Shown: in pieces, positions 32,527-41,552 of the stretch
Layout of the letters: each line of letters begins with the position of its first letter
Numbering within the stretch: the stretch's first letter is position 1
Assembly: GCA_965221735.1 (NCBI GenBank)
Contig: OZ244910.1
Span: 1,178,001 to 1,242,000 of the forward strand
Source of the DNA: UBA2991 sp965221735
GTDB taxonomy: Bacteria > Chloroflexota > Dehalococcoidia > Tepidiformales > Tepidiformaceae
Length of the DNA stretch: 64,000 nucleotides
Direction: 5' to 3'
Program-made: the position numbers and the translations under genes
Notes under the pieces: model-generated
Seen by the model: only the letters and a program-made list of their open reading frames with translations
The model's database searches: none
What the model was told of the DNA's origin: nothing

Positions 32527-33182
32527 ATGTCCAAGGTGGCTTGGAAGTTGCAGGGGGAGGAGGGTATGCGGTCGGCGGATGCGGTGGCTGATTCGTATCA
32601 GGAATTGCTTGAGGTCCACGGGAAGGTGAGGAACCCGGCAAGGCTGGAGTTGGAAGTGAGCGAATACGGGCTGGATGGGGAGTCCTTTCTGGCCATCGTC
32701 GGTACGTCCTCTGGGGAACGGGGCCCTTGGTATATCCGAGTCTCAGGCTCCAGTGGGAACACAGAGCGCTGCGAGAGTAGCGTGGATGAAGTTGCCTCGA
32801 TCTTCGAGAGGGCGTCCCAGACCAGTTGGGCGAGGACGCATAAGAGGATGGCCAGCGCCATCAGCGACGGTTGGGTAATCGCTGCTTGGCGGGTGCTCTG
32901 GCCGCGTGGATCGGGTTCGGCCGTCTGGTCACGGACTACCCCTGGCTCGCCACGGCGGTCGCTCTCGCTTACTTCGGTTCTGCAGGTGCGTGGTACTGGC
33001 TCAAGCGCAGGGTCGAGGCCAACGGAGCCTGGGAGCCACCCAAGTTCGACATCCGCTTCGCCCGAACGCAATCGGTGGTCCAGGAACCACCAGACATCTT
33101 AGGGTCGCACGCGATCCCGGTCGCACTCGCGATTATCACCGGGGTGGTCTTCCCGACCATTGTTGAACTCGTCCGGGGATAG
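32527..33182 (+). pseudogene. Possible two-part gene with frameshift, unknown
   Basis: The frame from ATG 32527 reads as plausible soluble protein for about 115 residues (SYQELLEVHGKVRNPARLEL, SVDEVASIFERASQTSWART), then turns into low-complexity Arg/Ser. From about 32871 another frame on the same strand reads as a membrane protein (LAGALAAWIGFGRLVTDYPW, LATAVALAYFGSAGAWYWLKRR, IPVALAIITGVVFPTIVEL) to the stop at 33182. One protein of about 220 residues with a soluble N-terminus and two membrane segments would result if a single frameshift were removed near 32870. The region is less GC-rich than its surroundings. I do not recognise a family. Confidence 0.35.
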
Positions 33183-33259
33183 TCAGAACGCTCCTTCCGC
33201 CTCACCGGTCCTACACAGCAATGCAGGAAGACGGGTGACCACCCCCTCACGCCGCAGGG

Positions 33260-33925
33260 TCACATCAACGCGACGTGGTACGAAGCCAGCAGCCCTTCCA
33301 CGTAGAGCCGCGCCGGCCCGGCGTCGAGGCTCTGGTCTCCGGGAGGAACGGGCAGGCCGTCCGTGACCTCCTCGAAGCAGCCCTCAGGACAGCGGTCTGC
33401 GAAGAACACGTACGCGAACCCCTCGGGTTCCCGGTGGGAGCGCCACGTCAGGCCGCACGCCCGGGGCGCCCATCCCCGGATGACCGAGGCCCACCGCCGC
33501 GTCATCGCATAGTCGGCGGCGGGCGAGGCCGTCAGCCACGCGTCCTGGCCGACCGCAGCCAGATCTTGACCTGAACGGAGGCTCACCAGCTCCAGATCGG
33601 CCGTCGCCCGCAGCCAGCTGATGCTCAGTTCCGAAAGCCTGGCACGGGGGAGCAGCCGCGCCCCGTACTCATTCGCCGGAAGGTCGCGGAGCAGCACTTC
33701 CGAGACGGCGGTGAGGTCGTCCTCGGCGGCGTACAGGAATGCGTACCCGTCATCCGGGGTGGCGTCGAACCGGCCACCCTGAAGGTCGTCGAGGGCGAGC
33801 GTCGGATTGAACTGCGTGACAGCGAAGGTGCTGCTGTGGAGGCGCGTCAGCTTCGTTCCAGCGGGAAGCAGAAACCTCGACGGTTCTCCCGCGTACCGTG
33901 GAGGAGGCGGCTGGTTGGGCGACAA
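33260..33925 (-). CDS. RES-domain toxin (NAD+-degrading type)
   Basis: A 221-residue RES-family protein. RES toxins of this class break NAD+ by phosphorolysis or transfer ADP-ribose, and stop growth. The family pattern is visible: LTRLHSSTFAVTQFNPT (with the active-site Arg), GGRFDATPDDGYAFLYAAED, TAVSEVLLRDLP (the conserved Glu) and RSHREPEGFAYVFFADRC near the C-terminus. It starts 6 bases after the stop of the partner antitoxin, so both are co-translated. Confidence 0.82.
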   Translation of the reverse strand: MSPNQPPPPRYAGEPSRFLLPAGTKLTRLHSSTFAVTQFNPTLALDDLQGGRFDATPDDGYAFLYAAEDDLTAVSEVLLRDLPANEYGARLLPRARLSELSISWLRATADLELVSLRSGQDLAAVGQDAWLTASPAADYAMTRRWASVIRGWAPRACGLTWRSHREPEGFAYVFFADRCPEGCFEEVTDGLPVPPGDQSLDAGPARLYVEGLLASYHVALM

Positions 33926-33931
33926 GCTCGC

Positions 33932-34696
33932 CTACCCGACCAGCTCGGTGCCTGCTCCGGCAACAGCCACGAGATCGTCCCCACGGTGGGTTCCCACCAG
34001 GTCTGCCGGCCGGGCGCCGAGGCGTGCATGTTGGGAGATCCACCAGGACGCCACGCCCCAGGGGTCGCTCGCGGCTTCGAGTCGCTCGTTCACAGCCCGT
34101 ACCTCGGCAAAGATGTCGCGCCGTTCCTGATCGAACTGGAATGCCGGGTAGAGGTAGCCACGGCCGGCGAGCAACCCCAGGAGCCAGGAACGCTCGCGGT
34201 ACTGCCGCACCTTCTCGCGGTTCGCCGCCCTTGCTCCAAGAGCGACTGCGGCGTCCTTCGGCTCAAGCATGGGTTCACGCCAGATCGTCTGGATTGCTTC
34301 CCCCTGGAGCCGCGCCTGAGCCATGAGGGCCTGGCCGGCCTCGTCCAGCACCTGGCGAGGCTCTCCGCCCAGCTGCCGGACGAGGTCGCTGCGCAGTGCG
34401 AACAGCGCCAGCCAGCTCCGCAGCCGGGACTCGTCGTCCTCGAGGGCGTGATGCCGCGCGGCAAGGGAGGCGGCGGCATCCAGCAGATCGGACTCCTCCT
34501 CCGGCAAGACGGCGACAACGTGCTCGAAGAACCTTCGCCAGGAGTCTTCGCCGCGAATCCGACGCGACAGAGTCATCACCATGGCGCGTTCGAGATCTTC
34601 ATCGCCGGCTTCTCGCCCCAGGTCACGGAGTCGCTCCTCGAGCAGTTCGAATTTGATGACCATCACAACACCCGCTTCTGACAGTGGCTCCCCCAT
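33932..34696 (-). CDS. MbcA/ParS/Xre-type antitoxin with long N-terminal extension
   Basis: A 254-residue protein. The last ~65 residues match the toxin-binding domain of Xre/MbcA/ParS antitoxins (RGYLYPAFQFD, EVRAVNERLEAASDPWGVASWW, ARLGARPADLVGTHRGDDLV). A region before it (EPKDAAVALGARAANREKVR, QYRERSWLLGLLAGRG) would be the DNA-binding helices. The first ~130 residues are extra, mostly helical (LDAAASLAARHHALEDDESR, LRSWLALFALRSDLVRQLGG), and not seen in ordinary members of about 150 residues. It precedes the RES toxin. A second possible start is the ATG at 34663. Confidence 0.75.
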   Translation of the reverse strand: MGEPLSEAGVVMVIKFELLEERLRDLGREAGDEDLERAMVMTLSRRIRGEDSWRRFFEHVVAVLPEEESDLLDAAASLAARHHALEDDESRLRSWLALFALRSDLVRQLGGEPRQVLDEAGQALMAQARLQGEAIQTIWREPMLEPKDAAVALGARAANREKVRQYRERSWLLGLLAGRGYLYPAFQFDQERRDIFAEVRAVNERLEAASDPWGVASWWISQHARLGARPADLVGTHRGDDLVAVAGAGTELVG

Positions 34697-35177
34697 CTTA
34701 TCACCGTCACTACCGTCAGTTCAGGGTCGTCGAGACGGCAGTGCATCGCGTCCGCTCCTAAGGGGGTGCGTGAACGAACCCCCGCGGGGTGGGCCCGATC
34801 GATCCGTCCTGCCGATAGTGGAAAGCGCTGACATAAGAGCGATGCTACCGGTTAATTTCGTAACGTCACGATGACCTTCTGGCGCTCATCCCGAAGGTCC
34901 GGATGAACTGCATGGGGCTCGCTCTACAAGCCCTGACCACCAACCGGGCAGGCCCCACCTCCAGGCGGCACGTCAATGGACGCCTGGAATCGCCGGGCGA
35001 TGAGTGAGCGTCCCGCAGACTGTTGTTGAGGGGGCCAGTTGGAGTCGGTGATGTTCCCCGCGCATCCGCGCTTGAGGACTCACCACAGAACTCTACGCCG
35101 CCTACGGCTGCAAGCCGAAAATCAGCGCGAGTGTCCCGGGACATCGACCCCAGGGGAACTCATCAGGGACGCCATCT
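34697..35177. other. Gap of about 480 bases without a supported gene
   Basis: The stretch between the antitoxin start and the DUF3800 gene has only short frames with poor codon pattern. At its left end CACCGTCA and CTACCGTCA (34702-34718) form a short tandem repeat just upstream of the antitoxin, a possible operator. Nothing else is recognised. Confidence 0.4.
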
Positions 35178-35933
35178 TCACCGCCTCACCACCCCCTGCC
35201 GGTCTCGCCGCGACGCCTCCCGGTTGAGGACGCAGTTAAGGGTGGAGAAGGCGTGTTCGAGATCGAGGTCCCCCCCGCCTGCCCCTGCGCCCTGCTCCTG
35301 GAGCAGGAGGGCGCAGGCGACGAAGCCCGCCAGTTGCAGCAGGTGATCGTCCCCGGCGCTGCGGAAGGCGGGTCCGCCGATGATGCGCGCAAGGGGGATG
35401 TTGCGGGTCGGCGAGCCGTCCCCCCAGACCTCGTAGCGGCTGGGGATGGGGTTGTGGACGCGCAGGCGCCGGTAGAGCCGCGTGATCGGCTCCTCGTGGA
35501 CCTGGTCGAAGAGAAGAAAGGCGTGGCGGCCCGCGCCGGCGACGGAGGTGTTGATGCGGGTCAGGAGACGGCCGAGGCTGACCTCGTCCGTGCGCCCACG
35601 CGCCCCTTTCTCCAGGCAGACGTTGATCAGCTCGACCCCGCCAACCCGGCAAGCAGCCTCCTCGAGGAGGCGCAGGCCGCCACGGAAGATGTCCGCACCC
35701 TCCTCGGGGGAGACCCAGCCGTCGCGTCCCCCGCCGCCCGGCTCCTCCCGCAGGACCAGCAGGTCGAAGGGCAGCAGTTCCACCGCCGGAGCGATGTCGT
35801 AGCGCTTCCGTAGCTCCTGCCGCCAGGCGCGGACATCCCCGAAGAGGTCGTTCCAGCGCTCGCCGTCGACCCCCAGGGCGGAGCGGACGTGGTAGCGGGC
35901 GCTCTCGCGCTCGTCGAGGTAGTACAGCCTCAT
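35178..35933 (-). CDS. DUF3800-like protein
   Basis: A 251-residue protein. The start RLYYLDERESARYHV and the later strand RHAFLLFDQVHEEPITRLYRRL followed by NIPLARIIGGPAFRSAGDDHLLQLAGFVACALLLQ follow the order of DUF3800 proteins (an RNase H-like fold with a first 'DESG' aspartate, a central 'D' strand and a final 'SQ/LQ.AD..A' helix). The glycine of DESG is absent here (DERES). The role is unknown; DUF3800 genes are frequent in mobile elements. Its ATG overlaps the stop of the small gene upstream, placing it at the end of the secretion operon. Confidence 0.72.
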   Translation of the reverse strand: MRLYYLDERESARYHVRSALGVDGERWNDLFGDVRAWRQELRKRYDIAPAVELLPFDLLVLREEPGGGGRDGWVSPEEGADIFRGGLRLLEEAACRVGGVELINVCLEKGARGRTDEVSLGRLLTRINTSVAGAGRHAFLLFDQVHEEPITRLYRRLRVHNPIPSRYEVWGDGSPTRNIPLARIIGGPAFRSAGDDHLLQLAGFVACALLLQEQGAGAGGGDLDLEHAFSTLNCVLNREASRRDRQGVVRR

Positions 35934-36148
35934 GGCTTTTCTTCGTTTCGTGCCGGGAACGGCACCACCGGCTCCCGCTGCGGGGACTCCCCCTCGCCCG
36001 TCGTTCGCGAGGCGCGCCCCGGAGGTCCCCACTCCTCCAGAGCGGCGTCCTGCGACCAACCCGTGAGGGAGGCGAGCGCCGGCCGGTCCGCGAGCGCCAG
36101 GCCCGCCAACCGGCGCGGGAGCGCCCCCTCGCAGGCCGCCGCCCTCAC
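35930..36148 (-). CDS. Small protein between T4CP and DUF3800 genes
   Basis: A 72-residue protein from a GTG that overlaps the coupling-protein stop (GTGA) to a TGA that overlaps the DUF3800 start (ATGA). Four-base overlaps on both sides are strong evidence for a real, translationally coupled gene. The sequence has a helical front (RRLAGLALADRPALASLTGW) and a polar, proline-rich end. No family is recognised; it may be an accessory factor of the coupling ATPase. Confidence 0.6.
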   Translation of the reverse strand: MRAAACEGALPRRLAGLALADRPALASLTGWSQDAALEEWGPPGRASRTTGEGESPQREPVVPFPARNEEKP

Positions 36149-38712
36149 GTCTCACTCTCCCCTCCGGCGACGCCCTCCGGGGACGCGCCATCGCCCCGGG
36201 GCCGTCTGCTCCTCCGCCTGCGCCGCTTGTCCTGTGGCGGGGGCGACGGGTCGCCGCCCTCGAGCGCCGCTCGTCGCGCTTGGTACTCCTCCACCCGTCC
36301 CGCCGCGTGATGGGCCTCCCTGGCAGCTACTTCCGCGGCGGAGGCGGTGTAGGTGCGGGCCGCCTCGCGGATGCGGGCGGCGATGCCGGGGTCACCCGCA
36401 GCGGGCTTCTTCACCTGCATGGAGAAGGCGGGCATGCGCTCGCCGCCCACGGTGGCGCGCACGTAGCAGTGGTGGACAGGCAGGGAGACGATGTCGTCCT
36501 CGGAGACGCGCTCCCGGTCCAGCTCCCACACCAGCTGGCGGGCATCCGAGCCGGCCACCTGGAAGACCGCCAGGCAGCCCACGTTGGCGAGGACGGTGTC
36601 CTTCATGGTGGGGGAGAGATCCCCGAGTTTGGCCAGGCTCTGGGTAGCGAGCACGAAGCTCGCCCCGTACTTGCCCAGCTCCGACAGCATCGACTCGTAG
36701 TCGACGCCCGGCATGGACTGCATCTCGTCCACGACGACGAGCGCGCCCCGCCGCTGCGCCAGGGGCAGGCGCTCCTGCTCGCGGATGACGGCGTCGACGA
36801 GGTTGAGGAGGGATGCACCCACGAGAGCGGCCACATCGCGCCCTGCGGTTCCCTGCGCCGTCGACATGAGGAGGATGCCGCCCTCGCCGATCGTGCGGCG
36901 CAGGTCGATGGTGGAGCGCGGCTGCCCGAGAATGGCGCGCGCCCGCTTCGAGGAGGCGTAGTAGGAGAGGCGCGTCTGCACCGGCGCGAGAGCCTCGGCC
37001 CGGTACTCGCGACGCCAGCCCCCGAAGTCGCGCGCCCACCACTCCAGCAGGTACGAGTCGGTCACCAGTGCGAGCACGTCTCTGCGGAACTGCTCGTCGG
37101 AGAGCAGGCGCAGGCCGTCGAGGATCGTGTACTGCTCCTCCGGCTCAAGGTGGGTGTTGGCCTCGTGCAGGGTCTTGACGGTCTGCTCGAGGATGGACTG
37201 CATCCGCGGCCCCCACTGATCCCACAGTCCCCGCGCCACCCTGACGACCGAGTCGGCCGTGCGGTCGCGGTCCGCGAAGATGCGCGTGTCGAGGAGGTTG
37301 ATGCCGGGGAAGCCCTCGCTGGCAAGGTCGATGAGGCGAACCGATTCGACGAGCGACTCGGGGACCTGGTCGAGGATGCCGGCCACGAGGTCGGCGTGAG
37401 GGTCGACCACGATGATGGCGTCCCCGTCGCGACCGGCCGCCTTCTCGCGCAGCTTGTGGGCGACGAGGTGTTGCATGAGGGTCGACTTGCCCATGCGCGT
37501 GCGCGCCACGTAGAGGTGGTGCCTGTGGAGAAGGTCGTCGGGGAAGCGGATCTCCCGGGGCGCGCCGGCCGTGGTCTCCCCCACGAGCGCGCCGCCGCTG
37601 ACGTTCCTGACCGCGGGCAGCAGGGCCTTCGCGCCCGAGCGCTCGACGAGGGGCGCCTCGTCGCCGGTCCCGGGCGGATGCCAGAGAGCGGCGACCTCAC
37701 GCACGCCGAGAACGCTCCTCCTGCCGAAGAGACCGGGCGGGGCGGGTTCCAGGGAGGGCGTGGCCGGCACGGGCCGCGCCTTGCCCACCCTGAAGCGCGC
37801 GCCGGCGGGATGGTCGTAGTGACGGTAGGCGGCCGCCACCCCCTTCAGCAGCTCCCGGGCACGCTCTTCCTTCCCGCCGGGAGGCAGGATGGCGGTGACC
37901 TCGATCCGCGCCTCGAAGGCCGCGCGCAACACCTTCTCCTTGATTAGGGCCGGGTCGTAAACGCGACTACCGCCGCCCTTCCAGCGGTTCCAGACCCAGA
38001 GGCCGGCGATGCTTGCCCCGAGCGCCCCCAAGCCGAGGAGGGCGGCCTTGAGGGGCTCACCGCTCTGCACCCAGTCCCAGCCCTTGAAGGCGACGAGGCC
38101 GACGACGGCGAGGACGGCAAGGGCGAGGGGCTCCGGGCCACCCGAAGCGCCCCGCGATGAAGGCGTGGACGCTGGAGCCGGGCGCTGAGCGGCCACCTGC
38201 CCGTAGGCGAGCTCCTGGTGGGGCTGCGACCAGTCCGGGTCGAGGGAACGCAGGAGGAGTCGCGCCACCACCCGCTCGCCCTCTTCCGGGGCGGCGAGCG
38301 CCCCGAGCAGGGCGAGGAGGGGATCGGAGCCGGGGTCGAGGAGGTCGCCGTCGCGGAAGGTGCGGAGGGGCACGTAGTCGGGACCCGTGGAGGTGAGGGT
38401 CAGGCCCCACGCCTGCTCCCCCTCGCCGAGCCGCAGGGGGTCCTCCCTTTCGGGCACCTCCTCGATGCGGGCCTGGGGGTAGTGGGAGGCGATCTGCCCG
38501 CGCACGACCTCCCCGTCGCGGCAGCGGGCCATGAGGGTGACGCCGGCGGCGTCGCCGGCCAGCTCCAGGGCGAAGGGTTCGGGGACGGCGATCGACTGGA
38601 GGAGGTTCTCGACGCCGAGGAGGGTGTGTTCGCCCGTCCGCGGCGGGGTCACCGCCAGCAGGACGGGGGGCTTCGGGATGGATCGGGGGAAGAGCCAGTG
38701 GATGGGATTCAT
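36145..38712 (-). CDS. Type IV secretion coupling protein (VirD4/TraG-like ATPase)
   Basis: An 855-residue ATPase that would bring substrate DNA or protein to the secretion channel. The N-terminus is a ~200-residue domain, then one or two membrane helices (PLALAVLAVVGLVAFKGWDW, ALLGLGALGASIAGLWVWNRW), then the motor: Walker A ARTRMGKSTLMQHLVAHK (near residue 404), AIIVVDPHADLV, and Walker B RGALVVVDEMQSM (near 659), followed by SFVLATQSLAKLGDLSP, as in TraM-recognition/TraG C-terminal domains. A basic, disordered tail (DKRRRRRSRRPRGDG) ends the protein. ATG at 38712 with aaggag 7 bases upstream. It is downstream of VirB4 in one operon. Confidence 0.9.
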   Translation of the reverse strand: MNPIHWLFPRSIPKPPVLLAVTPPRTGEHTLLGVENLLQSIAVPEPFALELAGDAAGVTLMARCRDGEVVRGQIASHYPQARIEEVPEREDPLRLGEGEQAWGLTLTSTGPDYVPLRTFRDGDLLDPGSDPLLALLGALAAPEEGERVVARLLLRSLDPDWSQPHQELAYGQVAAQRPAPASTPSSRGASGGPEPLALAVLAVVGLVAFKGWDWVQSGEPLKAALLGLGALGASIAGLWVWNRWKGGGSRVYDPALIKEKVLRAAFEARIEVTAILPPGGKEERARELLKGVAAAYRHYDHPAGARFRVGKARPVPATPSLEPAPPGLFGRRSVLGVREVAALWHPPGTGDEAPLVERSGAKALLPAVRNVSGGALVGETTAGAPREIRFPDDLLHRHHLYVARTRMGKSTLMQHLVAHKLREKAAGRDGDAIIVVDPHADLVAGILDQVPESLVESVRLIDLASEGFPGINLLDTRIFADRDRTADSVVRVARGLWDQWGPRMQSILEQTVKTLHEANTHLEPEEQYTILDGLRLLSDEQFRRDVLALVTDSYLLEWWARDFGGWRREYRAEALAPVQTRLSYYASSKRARAILGQPRSTIDLRRTIGEGGILLMSTAQGTAGRDVAALVGASLLNLVDAVIREQERLPLAQRRGALVVVDEMQSMPGVDYESMLSELGKYGASFVLATQSLAKLGDLSPTMKDTVLANVGCLAVFQVAGSDARQLVWELDRERVSEDDIVSLPVHHCYVRATVGGERMPAFSMQVKKPAAGDPGIAARIREAARTYTASAAEVAAREAHHAAGRVEEYQARRAALEGGDPSPPPQDKRRRRRSRRPRGDGASPEGVAGGESET

Positions 38713-38783
38713 GGGGTACTCCTTCTGGGTGTGGGGGTCGGAGGCGTCGCGGGAAGGGCGAGAGCGTCGTGGCAGGCGCCCAT
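38709..38783 (-). CDS. Possible 24-residue leader peptide before the coupling protein
   Basis: An ATG at 38783 with gaagaaggg upstream opens a 24-codon frame (MGACHDALALPATPPTPTPR...) whose TGA overlaps the ATG of the coupling-protein gene (ATGA). The overlap suggests translational coupling, but the frame is so short that it may be chance. Confidence 0.25.
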   Translation of the reverse strand: MGACHDALALPATPPTPTPRRSTP

Positions 38784-38951
38784 GAGGGTTGTGCCCTTCT
38801 TCGTGTGTTCGGGATGTCGCGGTGCGCCGTGGAGATCGCGTCCAACCCCCGGCCGCTCACGGCTCCGCGGCGTACGAGCCTTCCCGGAGCCGGGAAGGCA
38901 GCTACTCAAGGAACCCCATCGTTCTGCTCCTCTCGTTCCTGTGTGTTCGGA

Positions 38952-41159
38952 TCAGTGACCGCTGCCCGGGCGCCACTCGATGAGGGCGTGCTCCTCGGGA
39001 GTCGCCTCGATGCGGATGGGGAAGCGGTTGCCCCTAGCGAGCAGGAGTCCGTCGCCGCGCTGGCAGGACAGTAGCCAGCGCTGCAGGTCTGCCGGCAGGT
39101 CGAAGGCGTCGCCCACGGTGCTGATGGCGGCCGCATCCTGCTGGAGGAGGAGCTTGAAGGCGGCGTTCTGGAGGAGGGCGCGCCCGGAGTGGCCGGTGAT
39201 CGCGCGTGAGGAGTCCTCGCTGAGGAGGTCCTGCACGTCCTGCGTGATGAACTGCAGCCCCAGCCGGTGCTTCCTGGCGCGCTTCGCCATCGACACCATG
39301 AAGGCCGCGCCCTCGGGGTGCTGCATGATCGACCAGACCTCGTCCACCACCAGCAACCGCGGTCTCGGGTCGCGCGCGGCGGCCGCCCAGACGGTCTCCG
39401 TGCAGACCATCGCCGCGGCGGGCCGCAGCTCGGGCTCCAGCAGGTGCAGGTCGAAGACGGTGACGAGCGCCTCCTTGGCGAGGAGGTCGTCGCCCTCGTC
39501 GGAGAGGAGGTGGCGGAGGCTGCCCGTGGCGAAGGGCCGCAGCAGCCTCGCGAGGTCTGCATCGCTCTCCTGGAGGAATCGGTAGAAGTCCCCGAAGCCA
39601 GCGCCCTCGCGGGGCTCGGCGTAGTAGGCGGCGAGGACGTGGTCGAGGGCGGCGCGTCGCTCCGCCCCGAGGGGCTCGCCCACCATCACCTCGATGAGGC
39701 GGCGCAGGCTGCCGATGCGCTGCAGCAGCTCCTCGCCGTCGCGGCGCTCGATGATGAAGGGGTTGAGGCCCTGGCCGGAGACGCCCGGGGAGAGGACGCG
39801 CCCGCCCGCGGCGCGGGCCATGGAGGCGTACTCGCCCTCGGGGTCGATGACGTAGGCGACGACGCCCCGCATCAGTCCGCGCAGCACCCCCAGCTTCGTC
39901 GCGAACGACTTTCCCGACCCGGACCTCGCCAGCACGGCCGTGTTGGCGTTGAGGTGGGTGCCATCGAAGGCGTCGTAGACGACGGGGGCGCAGGCCCTGA
40001 GGTCGATGCCGGCAAGCGTGCCGCTGCGGGTGTCGAGGTCCGGGGGCGAGAAGGGGAAGAGCCGCGCCAGCGAGGACGTATCGAGCGTGCGCCAGGCGGC
40101 GACGGCGTTGAGGGCGAGGGGCAGGGTCGAGAGGAGACCCTCGCGCTGGCGGAAGGCGAGCGTGTCGAGCTTCCCGAGGGTCGCCCCGAAGTGGCCCTTC
40201 GCCCGCTGCGTCATCTCCGTGAGGAGGTGGTCGTCCTGCGCATGGAGGGTCAGGGAGAGCGAGGCGTGGAAGAGCCGCTCCCGCCCGCGCTGCACCTCGT
40301 CCCGCAGGCGGGTCACGTCCTCGAGGGCGATCTCGGCCTCGGAAGAGAGGGTCTTCCCCTTGTTAAGGGAAAGGCTCTGGGCGGACTCGAAGCGGACTTT
40401 CTGCCACTCCAGCGTCCTGGCCGCCTGCTCGGCGGGGATGGGGCCGAGGTGGAGGGCTAGGTCCATGGGCACTCCCGCCGTCATCAGCCCCTGGAGGAAG
40501 CCGGGGGCGAGCGAGCGCGGCCAGCGCCCGAGGTGGAGCGACCTCGCCAGCCCCTTCCCCAGGCGGATGTCGGTGCGGTTGACCTCGATGCGGGCGGGAC
40601 GCACCTCGTCACGGTCGGAGGGGGTGCCGCCGAGGGCGGAGGCGACGAGCAGCCGCCGCAAGGTGCGGCCCCGCAGGGGATGGACGGAGAGCCCCGCCCG
40701 CACGAGCAACCCCTGTAGCTCCTCCGCGTGCTCCTCCGCGCAGGCCGCATAGAAGCGGCGGTCGAGGACGCCGTCCCGGGTCTCCAGTTCGCCCAGCAGC
40801 CCTTGCAGGGACTCCGCCGCCGCCGCGGTCTGCGGTGGCAGGTCCTCGGGCCGGGAGTCGCTGAGGGCGGTGCGCAGCGGTCCGAGGTCGGGCGGGTGCT
40901 GGCGCACGAGCAGCTGGACGGGAAAGGCGAGGGCGTTGAGAGCGCCCGCGAAGGCCCCGAGCTTCGGCTCGTCGAGCTCCAGCCCCAGCACCTCGCAGAC
41001 GCCGACCCGCTCCCCGTCGAGGCGCACGATCGCCTCCTCCTCCACGTGGGAGAGGAGGAAGCAGAGGGGCAGCGGGAGCGGCGGCTTCGGTTCGGGTGCT
41101 GGCGGCGTACTGCCGCCGATGACGGGCGGGGCGGTTCGCATGAATGCGGGTGTTCGCAT
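38952..41159 (-). CDS. VirB4-like type IV secretion ATPase
   Basis: A 735-residue ATPase that powers assembly and transport of the type IV secretion channel. The N-terminal ~380 residues are the VirB4/TrbE-type domain (LPLPLCFLLSHVEEEAIVRL, GVPMDLALHLGPIPAEQAAR). The motor has Walker A AVLARSGSGKSFATKL (near residue 410), VVAYVIDPEGEYASM, Walker B RLLVVDEVWSIMQ (near 601), and LGLQFITQDVQDLLS. The ATG has a strong ribosome-binding site (aaggagaa). The gap of 239 bases to the coupling protein is the largest in the operon. Confidence 0.93.
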   Translation of the reverse strand: MRTPAFMRTAPPVIGGSTPPAPEPKPPLPLPLCFLLSHVEEEAIVRLDGERVGVCEVLGLELDEPKLGAFAGALNALAFPVQLLVRQHPPDLGPLRTALSDSRPEDLPPQTAAAAESLQGLLGELETRDGVLDRRFYAACAEEHAEELQGLLVRAGLSVHPLRGRTLRRLLVASALGGTPSDRDEVRPARIEVNRTDIRLGKGLARSLHLGRWPRSLAPGFLQGLMTAGVPMDLALHLGPIPAEQAARTLEWQKVRFESAQSLSLNKGKTLSSEAEIALEDVTRLRDEVQRGRERLFHASLSLTLHAQDDHLLTEMTQRAKGHFGATLGKLDTLAFRQREGLLSTLPLALNAVAAWRTLDTSSLARLFPFSPPDLDTRSGTLAGIDLRACAPVVYDAFDGTHLNANTAVLARSGSGKSFATKLGVLRGLMRGVVAYVIDPEGEYASMARAAGGRVLSPGVSGQGLNPFIIERRDGEELLQRIGSLRRLIEVMVGEPLGAERRAALDHVLAAYYAEPREGAGFGDFYRFLQESDADLARLLRPFATGSLRHLLSDEGDDLLAKEALVTVFDLHLLEPELRPAAAMVCTETVWAAAARDPRPRLLVVDEVWSIMQHPEGAAFMVSMAKRARKHRLGLQFITQDVQDLLSEDSSRAITGHSGRALLQNAAFKLLLQQDAAAISTVGDAFDLPADLQRWLLSCQRGDGLLLARGNRFPIRIEATPEEHALIEWRPGSGH

Positions 41160-41238
41160 GGTTCGTTCTCCTTGTGTGCGGTGACGGGTCGGTCAGGAAA
41201 AGGACGGTCCTTCCGGAAAGGCACTCCCGAAGGGAGCC

Positions 41239-41550
41239 TCAAAAGGAAGGAATGACGCCGTTGAGGAGGGCGAGGGCGATGCCCTTCGCGGAGAGGACGA
41301 GGACGAGTCCGACGACGGCCATGACGACGGCGGTGCGAGCCCGCCCGGAGCGCCCCTCCGCTCCGTCTGCCATGAGGACGACACCCGCCCAGGCGATGGC
41401 GAAGACGGCCAGCCCTGCGGCCGCGTAGGCCATTCCCGTGAGCGCCCCGTTGAAGGCTTCGAGCATCGCCTGCTCCTCTTCCGGCGCCGCGCCCATCGAG
41501 AGGAGCGCGACGCCGGCGAGGAGCAGGACCGTTGCTGTTCTCTTCAGCAC
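41239..41550 (-). CDS. Pilin-like (VirB2/TrbC-type) small membrane protein
   Basis: A 103-residue protein. A signal peptide (KRTATVLLLAGVALLSMGAA) is followed by a short polar part and two membrane helices (GMAYAAAGLAVFAIAWAGVVLMADG and TAVVMAVVGLVLVLSAKGIALALL) joined by a small polar loop: the VirB2/TrbC pilin layout. I use the GTG at 41550, directly after the TAG of the PrgI gene; an earlier GTG inside that gene is possible. It is one of two pilin-like genes in the operon. Confidence 0.7.
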   Translation of the reverse strand: MLKRTATVLLLAGVALLSMGAAPEEEQAMLEAFNGALTGMAYAAAGLAVFAIAWAGVVLMADGAEGRSGRARTAVVMAVVGLVLVLSAKGIALALLNGVIPSF

Positions 41551-41552
41551 GG

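Noticed and set aside
34866..35144. Minus-strand frame of 92 codons in the gap before the antitoxin
   Set aside because: No ribosome-binding site, no pattern of conserved structure; composition as expected by chance.
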